Assembly (NCBI RefSeq): GCF_012726295.1
Contig: NZ_JABAOB010000001.1
Location: 1,364,001-1,428,000, forward strand
DNA length: 64,000 nt
Direction: 5' to 3'
Source: Chitinophaga sp. Ak27
GTDB lineage: Bacteria > Bacteroidota > Bacteroidia > Chitinophagales > Chitinophagaceae
A program made the translations under genes and the position numbers. Below are positions 8,746 to 17,391 of this stretch, in pieces (position 1 is the first letter of the stretch; every line of letters begins with the position of its first letter). The notes beneath the pieces were generated by a model that had not been told where the DNA came from, ran no database searches, and worked only from the letters and a program-made list of their open reading frames with translations.

Positions 8746-8929
8746 CTACATAAAAATATTGACTTTTGTAGAGATTATTGCCAAAGGTGACTGTAGCAAA
8801 AGGTAGCGTTATTATGATTCATTCATTACTAAAGCAGATAAACCTATTGTTAGGAATCTCCAGGTTTAATCAAACTTGGTGCCCACTTATTGTCGCCGAC
8901 ATTGTAAGTTTTAGCATTCATGTGTGTCG

Positions 8930-9727
8930 TTATTTGTCTTTCTGTAAAAAATCGTTTTTTTGATGCTTTAATTCTAGTTCATTATAGTAGGCCATCAGGT
9001 TGGTTTTCTTTGAAGTGTCAATTAGCCCTTTAGAATCTACAGATTTTAAAAGAGATTGTGACGCTCTAAGATTTCTACGATAAGTTTCTAAGCTTTCTTT
9101 ACTTGTATTCTCATTAGAACTAAAAATATCTTCCGCTCCAATAAAGGTTCCAATACATTGGACTATGATTTCGTTTTGAAGATAAAAGCAATTGTCGTCA
9201 GTAAATTGTGCTATTTGCAAACATAAGTATATAACAATATCCTTCTTCTCTTCTGCAGATATTTCCTTTGCAGTAATCAGTTTGCCAATTAGTAAATCAA
9301 CCTTTCTTATTTCATAAAAGAGGCTTTGGTAAACTTTGATTCGATTATCAAAAAGGTTATTATTCTGGTTATCATTGATGTGCTCATTTGAAATTACCGC
9401 CAAAGAGTATTTTTCTGCAAGTGATTTCCATTTTATCAGTTCGTTCGTAGAATACTTTTGGGTATCTGTGTCAATTAGCTTCGCACAACTTTGACATAAC
9501 CAAATCCCGTTCTTTATACTCTTTCTTTCATTTGGCTCCATCGTTTCGCAAAATCTAGGTCCACCTTTTGCGGCAGCAGTAATATGAGCTGCTACTCCTA
9601 AATTAATTGCTTTTTCATCTGTTGAATGAGGTCCTGTTGTGATTTTTTTACAATTCGGATTAGAGCATCTAAAACTAACTCGTTTTGCAAGTATTTCTCT
9701 AATCAGTTTGGGAAAATTATCTCTCAT
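8930..9727 (-). CDS. HNH endonuclease-like zinc-binding protein
   Basis: A 265-residue protein whose first 110 residues carry an HNH-type module: C21-x4-C26, the GVAAHITAA core (H48), the ERKSIKNGIWLC segment and C78-x2-C81, then a WKSLAEKY helix. This arrangement recurs in accessory-region nucleases that cut foreign DNA. The C-terminal 150 residues are mainly helical and unrecognised, perhaps a sensor or partner-binding part. It converges on the Roco-TIR gene, with about 185 bp between, and both are AT-rich. A defence role is inferred from the company it keeps. Confidence 0.65.
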   Translation of the reverse strand: MRDNFPKLIREILAKRVSFRCSNPNCKKITTGPHSTDEKAINLGVAAHITAAAKGGPRFCETMEPNERKSIKNGIWLCQSCAKLIDTDTQKYSTNELIKWKSLAEKYSLAVISNEHINDNQNNNLFDNRIKVYQSLFYEIRKVDLLIGKLITAKEISAEEKKDIVIYLCLQIAQFTDDNCFYLQNEIIVQCIGTFIGAEDIFSSNENTSKESLETYRRNLRASQSLLKSVDSKGLIDTSKKTNLMAYYNELELKHQKNDFLQKDK

Positions 9728-10479
9728 TTTTTAGTTGTGAATAGCGTTAATCTTATTTGAACGTTGGATGGCATGCATCACTTTAATATCCGCGGATTTT
9801 GAAGCCCGAGAGAACCAAAAGGTACGGTATTAGTAGCTGCGGTTATCAATTAGTTATAGGTTTATACTTTTTATCATTACTTGCGCAAATCTGCATGGGA
9901 AATATGTTTAATCCTTAAGCTCTGCCATCTCACTTCCAATCGGAATAGGTTCAGGGTTCGATGGGCAAATTAAATATGCTCAAAATTTCTTAAACGTGAA
10001 AATTTAATTTCCGGATAAAGGACGATAATATAGCAAAAACTGGGACGGCGATGTGAAATTTGTACCCGGTATGGGGTAGGCACGGCAATATGGTCGCTTC
10101 AGCCAGGGTGCGGAGATGGATATTTTTGAACAGAATGAGTTAAAGAGGGCGACATAAGCCACCTTTCTTTTTTATTTGGATTCCTTCTTTATGGAAAATA
10201 GAATAAAAAGCTATGATACCACACCAATGCATAAAAATTTTCTATTTCTTCATTCATATTTGACAGTTTTTCTATGAAAAATAACTATCTTTCAACCAGA
10301 TTTTGTGCATTTGACGTTTGGTTTGTTGACGATTGTCTTTAGGTACTAGTAACCCCTGTAGCATCCCTGTGGTGTAGATGATCGAGTAAACTACCTATTA
10401 CCTGTAGATTTGTTAACTGAAATATTTCATACAATTTATTTTATCAGAAAGTTTTTAACCTGTACTAAAAATAATCCAT
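9728..10479. other. Gene-poor stretch with a possible decayed coding fragment
   Basis: About 750 bp with no convincing gene. Around 10034-10160 on the plus strand a frame interrupted by a stop reads KNWDGDVKFVPGMG and, after the stop, RQYGRFSQGAEMDIFEQNEL, which looks like former protein sequence of unknown family. The last 150 bp before the RHS gene should contain its promoter, but I found no exact TAnnTTTG box. Confidence 0.35.
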
Positions 10480-13400
10480 ATGTATCCTTTTTCCCCCCAT
10501 ACCTGCCTTAAGTTGGTTAGTATAATACTGATACTGTTTGGTGTAACCCGTACCAACGCACAAAATACTCCTACAAACAACTCTAGGCCAACTGCCAGCC
10601 CAGCGACGATTCCCTCGTCATATTCTGCCACCACTATCAACTACGTACGGACTTGGGAACCGTCCATGCCCAGTAATGATACTGCCGCTGTAAGTAATCC
10701 TGCCCGTACCACAAAAGAAGTGAAGCAATCAACACAGTACTTCGACGGATTGGGTAGACCTATTCAGGTTGTCAGTAAAGGATTAAGCAGCTCCGGTAAG
10801 GATTTGGTAACAACAAGCATCTATGACAATTTTGGCAGAGAAACTTACAAATATTTGCCCTATGTACCGCAGACTGGTAATACGAGCGATGGCAAATTTA
10901 AAACCGACCCATTTAATGTTCAAAAAGCATTTTATCAAGATAATAACCTGAATCCTGGGGTTAAAGATGAAAGTATCTTTTATAGCCAGGTTGATTTTGA
11001 GCCATCGCCATTAAACCGTGTTCTTAATACTTACGCTGCTGGCAATAGTTGGTCCAAGACAGGAGGCAATCACCCCGTGAAACACCAATATTTGGTAAAT
11101 AATATAAGCGATTCAGTAAGGATATGGGATATAGTTGATCCAGTACCCACAAGCACACGCTTTTACGACGCAGGGCAACTACACAAAAGTGTAATGATTG
11201 ATGAAAGTGGTAACCAAACTATAGAATATAAAGACAAGGAGAATCGCCTGATATTGAAAAAAATGCAACTATCTGATTCGCCAGGAACGGCACATACCGG
11301 ATGGTTATCTACTTATTATGTATATGATGGCTTAGGCAATTTACGCTTTGTTATTCCCCCATTAGCAGTGGAAAAGATTTCCAGTAATTGGAGCTTATCC
11401 GCTGTAGCAGATGAATTGTGTTTTCAATATCGTTTTGATGGGCGTAATCGCATGATCGAAAAAAAAGTTCCTGGCGCAGGCCTTGCTGAGATGGTGTATG
11501 ACCTACGCGACAGGTTGGTTTTTTCACGGGATGGTAACTTGAAAGCTCGGAATCAGTGGCAGGTTACATTTTACGATGGACTTAATAGACCAATTGAAAC
11601 GGCTTTATATAATTCATCTGCTACCAGAGATGCCCTGCAAACAAGTTTAAATACTTCCACTGGAACAGGCAGTACTTCCTATCAGGCTCCTGGTATAAAA
11701 GATTTGGTTGTAGCTACCGATGACAGGAATAGTTATGTAGCAACTAATTCGGTAACGATTGAATCCGGTTTTGATAGTGGTAATGGAAATACCAGGGATT
11801 TTTATATAGATTCTAATTTAAAAGGAGATCTCATTAATTTAACGGTATCCAATCCACTACCTAATATTCCTTCAACAGCTCTCACCCCTCTAACTTATAC
11901 TTTTTACGACAATTACACCTATCCTGGTGTACAAACTCCTACTTCGGGGGATTTCCCGAAACCACTGGCAGGTAATAACCCCTATCCTGAGCCAGTGACA
12001 GGTACCAGCGCTATGACGAAACCGCTAGTTACTGGCACTAAGGTGCGTATTGTGGATACTGACCAATGGTTAACTACTACTACCTGGTATAATGATAAAG
12101 GTAGAATAATACATGTGGTTAGCGATAATATTGCTGGCGGGAAAGATATAACCACAACATTGTATGATTTCAGTGGAAAAGTGCTAAGTACTTATCAACG
12201 ACATACTAATCCCCGTAGTGGTGTAAGCCCTCAAACGACCGTACTCACAATGAAAGAGTACGACCAGGCCGGGAGATTAATTAGCGTAAAGAAGAGGCTT
12301 AACGATAATGCTAGCCTTGAACGGACCATAGCAACAAATGAATATGATGAATTAGGGCAGTTGAAGACTAAAGCTCTTGGGTTGCAAGCTAGCGGTCAGG
12401 CTATCGAACAACTATCTTACGAATACAATATTCGGGGTTGGCTTAAAAGTTTAAATAAAGATTATCTCAATAGCGGAAGTATCCTGTCACATTTTGGGGA
12501 AGAGCTTAACTATGACTATGGCTTTACTGGCAGGAATTACAACGGTAATCTATCAGGTAGTCGCTGGAAGGGATGGAATGACCCGTTGCCAAGGGCTTAT
12601 GGATACAGTTATGATAGGGTTAATCGTCTGACTCAGGCATATTTCACACAACAAAACACAAGTGGTAGCCAGTGGACACAGGACAAAATGGACTTTACCG
12701 TGCGCTGGATAAATTACGACGCCAATGGCAACATAACAAAAATGTCGCAGAAAGGTATGGATGGGATCAATATTGTGCCAATGGACCAATTGCTATACAG
12801 TTACACTTCCAATAGCAATAAGTTATCTGCGGTATTTGATACTAGCGCAATATCTAGCCCCCTTGGCGATTTTAAAGACGGTAATAAGACGGGTAACGAC
12901 TACAGCTACGATCCGAATGGTAACCTGTCGAAGGACCTCAATAAATCAATATCGACTATTAGTTATAATCATTTAAATCTCCCTACACAGATAGATTTTG
13001 GTAGTAAGGGTGTTGTTCGTTATCAATATGATGCCGTAGGTAATAAACTGAAAAAGGAAATTACAGATTATACCAAATCACCCACTAAGATCACTACTAT
13101 CAATTATATCAGTGGCTTTGTATATCAGAATGATACTTTGCAGTATTTGGCGCATGACGAAGGTCGCGTAAGACTATTTCTAAAAACAGGGCAGGCGCCG
13201 CAATATATATATGACTATTTCTTAAAAGATCGCCTTGGGAACGTTCGTTTAGTACTTACCGAGCAATCCGATCTTTCTGTATATACAGCAACGATGGAAG
13301 CACCGTTGGCAGCCGAAGAGAATGCCCTATTCAGCAATATAGAAACAACTCGAACTCCTAAACCCGTAGGTTATCCTTCTGGTGGCACCACGGAAGACAA

Positions 13401-14988
13401 CAAATCTGTGGCAAGGCTTAATGTTAAAGAAGAAGGTCGAAAAATTGGTCCTTCTATTGTGCTGAGGGTTATGAGAGGCGACACCATTCAGATCGGGACA
13501 AACGCTTTTTATAAATCCACAGGTCCTGTTGATAAGCAACCTACTGAATCATTAACCGAAAACATGCTGGCCGATTTGGTGCAAGCTTTTGGCGGTAATG
13601 TTAATAATTCATCAAATCACAGTATAAGCTCATCTAATAATTCAACGCCATTCAATACTAATTTCTATAATAATGATTATAGAAAATTAAAAGAAAAAGA
13701 TCCCGATCAGAATAGACAAGACAAACCTAAAGCCTATCTTAATTTTGTTCTTTTCGATGATCAATTTAACTTAGTGGACGCAAACAGTGGAGTAAAGCAA
13801 GTGCAGGGAGAGCCAGATCAGTTGCAAACACTTGGCCAGGATAAGATGCCCATTGAAAAGAGCGGCTTCTTATATGTCTATACCAGTAACGAAAGCCCGC
13901 AGGATGTGTTCTTTGATAATATTGTTGTAACTCAGGCAACGGGCAAAGTTTTGGAGGAAACACACTATTATCCGGCCGGCCTAGCGATGGCTGGAATCTC
14001 TTCCAACGTACTTAAAGGGAAGAATTATCCTGAAAACAGAATGAAGTTTCATGGTAAAGAGTTGCAGAATAAGGAATTTTCAGATGGATCAGGACTTGAG
14101 TGGTACGATTACAAAAACCGTTTCTATGATCAACAGCTTGGGCGTTTTTTTGCAGCAGATCCGCTTGCGGACAAGTTTCCATATTATTCTACCTATCAGT
14201 TCGCAGGTAATGAATTTCCGAATGCAACAGATATTGATGGCTTGGAACCATGGTACACCAGAGATGGCAGTTTAGCTAAGGGGATATCGGGGCCTTATGA
14301 TCCTGCTGCAATGAATAAGCGTGGATTATATACAGCAGCACAAACAGAACAGGCCAGGAATGCTCCACCACCCGATCCTCGGCAACCAACGATCCGCGAA
14401 ACAATGGACTGCCCGCAATGTAAGGTGATTGCAAAAGAAATAGCCAATGAAAAGGAATACAATCGCAGGCTTTGGGAGAGTCGAGATGGGTATGCCTTTA
14501 ATATAATTAAGTCAGCAGTAGACGCAGCTGCCTGGGAATATGCAGGGGCAAAAGTAGCTGAAGGACTAGGTGCTTTGGGTTCGGCGTTAGGGAAAATGTC
14601 CTTTGGGGCTGCTAGAGTAAACCCCTTTGTGGAAGGATTAACTCCAGTTATGAAGGGGGCTATTGGAGAAGCTTTAACAAAGGATGTCTTAGCCACCCAA
14701 TTTAAAGGGGCCGACATATTAGAGCAAGTAACCATCAAAATGGATGGAGCTACGATGAGAGCGGATTTCGTTGTAGTTAAGGATGGTAAAATATTAGGTG
14801 TATTTGAATCAAAGGTAGATGGCGGTACCTTATCCAATGGACAAAAATTGTTCTTCAATGATGGAGAAAAAGGTGTTTTTACGGGGAAGAATGCTGGGGC
14901 TCTTGAAGGGCAGAGTGTTGATCCCAATAAAGTTCAAAAGGCAGTTTATCGATGGGATACGAGGAACGGTACTTTCGTTGCATTTTAA
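10480..14988 (+). CDS. RHS-repeat polymorphic toxin, DUF6443-type, with PD-(D/E)XK-like nuclease tip
   Basis: A 1502-residue secreted protein. It opens with a signal peptide (hydrophobic 12-22, cleavage near TNAQ), followed by the DUF6443-type region (FDGLGRPIQVV, YKYLPYVPQ) and many YD repeats (YDGLGNLRFV, YDPNGNLSKD, YQYDAVGNKLKKE). The RHS core (YDYKNRFYDQQLGRFFAADP) is near residue 1210. The variable tip contains GEALTKD (E1397), RADFVV (D1429) and FESK (E1443, K1445), spaced as in PD-(D/E)XK nucleases. The repeats would form a shell that delivers the tip into a neighbouring cell. The next gene starts 10 bp after the stop and is the likely immunity protein. Confidence 0.85.
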   Translation: MYPFSPHTCLKLVSIILILFGVTRTNAQNTPTNNSRPTASPATIPSSYSATTINYVRTWEPSMPSNDTAAVSNPARTTKEVKQSTQYFDGLGRPIQVVSKGLSSSGKDLVTTSIYDNFGRETYKYLPYVPQTGNTSDGKFKTDPFNVQKAFYQDNNLNPGVKDESIFYSQVDFEPSPLNRVLNTYAAGNSWSKTGGNHPVKHQYLVNNISDSVRIWDIVDPVPTSTRFYDAGQLHKSVMIDESGNQTIEYKDKENRLILKKMQLSDSPGTAHTGWLSTYYVYDGLGNLRFVIPPLAVEKISSNWSLSAVADELCFQYRFDGRNRMIEKKVPGAGLAEMVYDLRDRLVFSRDGNLKARNQWQVTFYDGLNRPIETALYNSSATRDALQTSLNTSTGTGSTSYQAPGIKDLVVATDDRNSYVATNSVTIESGFDSGNGNTRDFYIDSNLKGDLINLTVSNPLPNIPSTALTPLTYTFYDNYTYPGVQTPTSGDFPKPLAGNNPYPEPVTGTSAMTKPLVTGTKVRIVDTDQWLTTTTWYNDKGRIIHVVSDNIAGGKDITTTLYDFSGKVLSTYQRHTNPRSGVSPQTTVLTMKEYDQAGRLISVKKRLNDNASLERTIATNEYDELGQLKTKALGLQASGQAIEQLSYEYNIRGWLKSLNKDYLNSGSILSHFGEELNYDYGFTGRNYNGNLSGSRWKGWNDPLPRAYGYSYDRVNRLTQAYFTQQNTSGSQWTQDKMDFTVRWINYDANGNITKMSQKGMDGINIVPMDQLLYSYTSNSNKLSAVFDTSAISSPLGDFKDGNKTGNDYSYDPNGNLSKDLNKSISTISYNHLNLPTQIDFGSKGVVRYQYDAVGNKLKKEITDYTKSPTKITTINYISGFVYQNDTLQYLAHDEGRVRLFLKTGQAPQYIYDYFLKDRLGNVRLVLTEQSDLSVYTATMEAPLAAEENALFSNIETTRTPKPVGYPSGGTTEDNKSVARLNVKEEGRKIGPSIVLRVMRGDTIQIGTNAFYKSTGPVDKQPTESLTENMLADLVQAFGGNVNNSSNHSISSSNNSTPFNTNFYNNDYRKLKEKDPDQNRQDKPKAYLNFVLFDDQFNLVDANSGVKQVQGEPDQLQTLGQDKMPIEKSGFLYVYTSNESPQDVFFDNIVVTQATGKVLEETHYYPAGLAMAGISSNVLKGKNYPENRMKFHGKELQNKEFSDGSGLEWYDYKNRFYDQQLGRFFAADPLADKFPYYSTYQFAGNEFPNATDIDGLEPWYTRDGSLAKGISGPYDPAAMNKRGLYTAAQTEQARNAPPPDPRQPTIRETMDCPQCKVIAKEIANEKEYNRRLWESRDGYAFNIIKSAVDAAAWEYAGAKVAEGLGALGSALGKMSFGAARVNPFVEGLTPVMKGAIGEALTKDVLATQFKGADILEQVTIKMDGATMRADFVVVKDGKILGVFESKVDGGTLSNGQKLFFNDGEKGVFTGKNAGALEGQSVDPNKVQKAVYRWDTRNGTFVAF

Positions 14989-14997
14989 ACAAGAAAT

Positions 14998-15690
14998 ATG
15001 ATAAAAAAAGAGGTTATTAAGAGTATCTTAGAATTTATGGAGAAGGAAATGGGGTTATATAATTTTAAGCCCAACTTCAAAGAACAGGGATTTATACGTA
15101 AGGATAAAGGTGCCATTTTCTTCTATTTTTTCCTTATTTACGACAGAACAAACATAAAGACGGGAGAAAAGGGTTTTCAAATTGAGCCTCAAATCAATAT
15201 TCATATTCCAGAGATTGAAAAATACTATAAGGAAATTACCATAAACTCTTATTTGAAAACCGACTGGCAATTCATTACAATTGGCAATACCGTAGCAAAT
15301 ATAATGGCTAATCCTGATGGCATTAATAGGAAGCGAAATCAGAGCTTGGACTTATTTGTTTTCGAGGAGAAGAATATTCCATATGTTTCCTGGGAACTTT
15401 TAAAGTACTTCAAGGAAGTGGCTCTTCCCTATTTTCTCACCAATAATAATGTAAAGAAGATAGATGAGTTATTAAATACGCATCCCAAAGAATATTCTGT
15501 ACATATGTTTTTTGATCCATACCGATTTATTAAGGGCACTATCGCAGCAAAGTTGGCAAAGAATCCAGCATTGGATGATATTGTAAGTACTTATAGTAAT
15601 TTAATTATAGAAAGGGATATGACGGATGATTGCAAAGAAGAAATGGAACGGTTAAAGGCAATCTTACCGATGATTCATATAGACGGCTAA
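14998..15690 (+). CDS. Probable immunity protein for the RHS toxin tip
   Basis: A 230-residue soluble protein with no signal peptide and no family I can name. Its ATG lies 10 bp after the stop of the RHS gene, the standard place for the cognate immunity gene, so it presumably binds and blocks the nuclease tip in the producing cell. Support for an immunity role also comes from the shrunken second copy of its two ends just downstream, since spare immunity genes are typical of such loci. Notable segments are the N-terminal MIKKEVIKSILEFMEKEMG helix and the C-terminal DDCKEEMERLKAILP helix. Confidence 0.65.
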   Translation: MIKKEVIKSILEFMEKEMGLYNFKPNFKEQGFIRKDKGAIFFYFFLIYDRTNIKTGEKGFQIEPQINIHIPEIEKYYKEITINSYLKTDWQFITIGNTVANIMANPDGINRKRNQSLDLFVFEEKNIPYVSWELLKYFKEVALPYFLTNNNVKKIDELLNTHPKEYSVHMFFDPYRFIKGTIAAKLAKNPALDDIVSTYSNLIIERDMTDDCKEEMERLKAILPMIHIDG

Positions 15691-15774
15691 TATAGATAGA
15701 CAGTATAAACAGATTACACCTGCTTCCAGTAGTTAATCTATCAAGATTCAGATGGCTGTATAATGAATTATTAT

Positions 15775-15887
15775 ATGACAAAGAAAAGTGTTCTTCGTAG
15801 TGTTTTTGAGACCCGGATGATTGCAGAGAGGAAATGAATCAACTCAAACTCATATGGCCGGAAATTGGAACTAAAAGTGTAAGCTGA
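15775..15887 (+). pseudogene. Decayed, internally deleted copy of the immunity gene
   Basis: ATG at 15775 begins MTKKSVLRSVFE, matching the start of the upstream immunity protein (MIKKEVIKSILE). A +1 shift later the DNA reads DPDDCREEMNQLKLIWP up to a stop at 15885, matching that protein's last residues (DMTDDCKEEMERLKAILP). About 190 codons between the two ends are missing and the halves are out of frame. It is a relic of a second immunity gene. Confidence 0.6.
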
Positions 15888-16023
15888 TTCCTCAATGGAA
15901 TTTATTGAAAATGTCAGAGAAGTTATGTTGTTCTGTTTAAAGTATTACCAACTTCTTATTGAAAGAAGGGAAAATTTTAACTATAGGTACATTAATTAAT
16001 GATGTTGGTAAAGTTCAGATTGG

Positions 16024-16470
16024 TTGGTCAAGGCATTCAAAGAGCTGCATAAAGAACTTAATTATTCGATAGAGAGTGTCAAGCTAATAGATGATTTGCT
16101 CGATCAGGAAATAAAGAAGGGACAACCTATTCCAGGAGGTCTTTTTACTACTCAATTCGGATATAAGTGTTTTGCAATCCGATCTTATATAGGAGAAGTT
16201 GTAATTAGAAATTCCAAGGCAGCAAAATTGCTGGTTGATGATACGGATAAAGATGGAGAAATAAATATTTCTGTTTTATCTGCTAATAACATAATTATAT
16301 GGCCAGTCCAAAGAGTTATTAGCCGAATGCAGAATGGTAGAGAAGATGAGCTATTTGTTTATATCGCTGCGACCGTGGGCGACATGCGCTTTGATGGGGA
16401 AATACCAGAAGCGTTTTTTTCGAAAGGAATAGATCATAAAAAATCCTGGTGGAGACTTTTTAGAAGCTAA
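16024..16470 (+). CDS. Hypothetical protein, possibly an orphan immunity protein with a lost 5' end
   Basis: A 148-codon frame that opens only with TTG and is preceded by an in-frame stop six codons upstream, so the original start may be gone. The body (ELNYSIESVKLIDDLLDQEI, then GGLFTTQFGYKCFAIRSYIGEVV) looks like a genuine soluble alpha/beta protein. No family is recognisable. It lies between the toxin's decayed immunity copy and an HNH gene, the usual position for acquired orphan immunity genes, which is the only hint of function. The 15888-16023 stretch before it also has a 34-codon frame from ATG 15895 of unknown meaning. Confidence 0.45.
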   Translation: MVKAFKELHKELNYSIESVKLIDDLLDQEIKKGQPIPGGLFTTQFGYKCFAIRSYIGEVVIRNSKAAKLLVDDTDKDGEINISVLSANNIIIWPVQRVISRMQNGREDELFVYIAATVGDMRFDGEIPEAFFSKGIDHKKSWWRLFRS

Positions 16471-16507
16471 TATCTTATTTTCTAAAGAATGCTTAAACCG
16501 TCTTAAA

Positions 16508-17242
16508 ATGGCAAGGCTAGAATATCAGTGGCCCTACCAAAACAAATCCTTAAAGGATATGAAGGGCGAAATTTGGCAAGAAGTGCCAGGTTTTGATGGT
16601 GAATTAGTTGTTTCAAATTTCGGTAGAGTAAAGGTCCTTTCCAGATTTATTGTGCATAAAAATGCGCCCAATGGGTTTTGGACAAAAGAAAAGATTAAAG
16701 TGCAGTCGGTAACCAAAAGAAAGAATAATTATACTGGAGATACTACTATTCATTTGTCGTGTATAATCAAACGTGGGAAACGTCAGATGAATTTAAGTGT
16801 TCGAAGAATGGTGTATCAGGCATTTGTTGACAGTGATATAGACCATATGAACAGCAAGATATGGTTTGTATATGTGAAAGACGGCAATGGGTTTAATTGT
16901 AGTGCTGATAACCTAGAGCTAATTTCCTCTAGCGAAGCAAAACTGAGAGAGATAAAGGACGGAAGACGATTACCTATAAACGACCTTGTTAGAAGAGAAG
17001 CCCATTGGCAAAACTATCGAAGTAGCCTTGGTAACCGTGCGGAACCCGTTAAACAATATGATCTTGCAGGTAATTTTATAGCCATTTATCCCAGCTGCAC
17101 TGCAGCTGCTAAAGCAACTGGCGTCGGTCGAACTAATATTGGAGCGAGTGCAAGGAAAGTTTTTTATAGGGCTGGAGGGTTTGTATGGAGATTTGAATTT
17201 GAAGAGTATAAGGGAGAGTACGCAAAGATCTCTCAAAAATAA
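16508..17242 (+). CDS. NUMOD4/HNH-type homing-endonuclease-like protein
   Basis: A 244-residue protein with a NUMOD4 motif at residues 21-45 (EIWQEVPGFDG, then VVSNFGRVKVLS), a middle HNH-like segment (VRRMVYQAF, then VKDGNGFNCSADNLELIS) and a C-terminal NUMOD1-type DNA-binding motif (VKQYDLAGNFIAIYPSCTAA to RAGGFVWRF). In active relatives the central motif reads NHKDGN; here the His position is Val (VYVKDGN), so cleavage activity may be lost. Such genes are selfish elements that spread into neighbouring loci, and this one sits in the immunity-gene stretch of the RHS locus. Confidence 0.7.
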   Translation: MARLEYQWPYQNKSLKDMKGEIWQEVPGFDGELVVSNFGRVKVLSRFIVHKNAPNGFWTKEKIKVQSVTKRKNNYTGDTTIHLSCIIKRGKRQMNLSVRRMVYQAFVDSDIDHMNSKIWFVYVKDGNGFNCSADNLELISSSEAKLREIKDGRRLPINDLVRREAHWQNYRSSLGNRAEPVKQYDLAGNFIAIYPSCTAAAKATGVGRTNIGASARKVFYRAGGFVWRFEFEEYKGEYAKISQK

Positions 17243-17391
17243 AACAACAATTTTTCCGTGATCCGATAATATAAGTTAAGTTATTGTTATCCTTATAAGC
17301 TAAATTATTTGTAAACGGTATAACAACCTAATTTTAGTTTTTTAGAAAAGAATAATTCATAATCTGTTTTTTGTAATCCAATTCTAGTACT

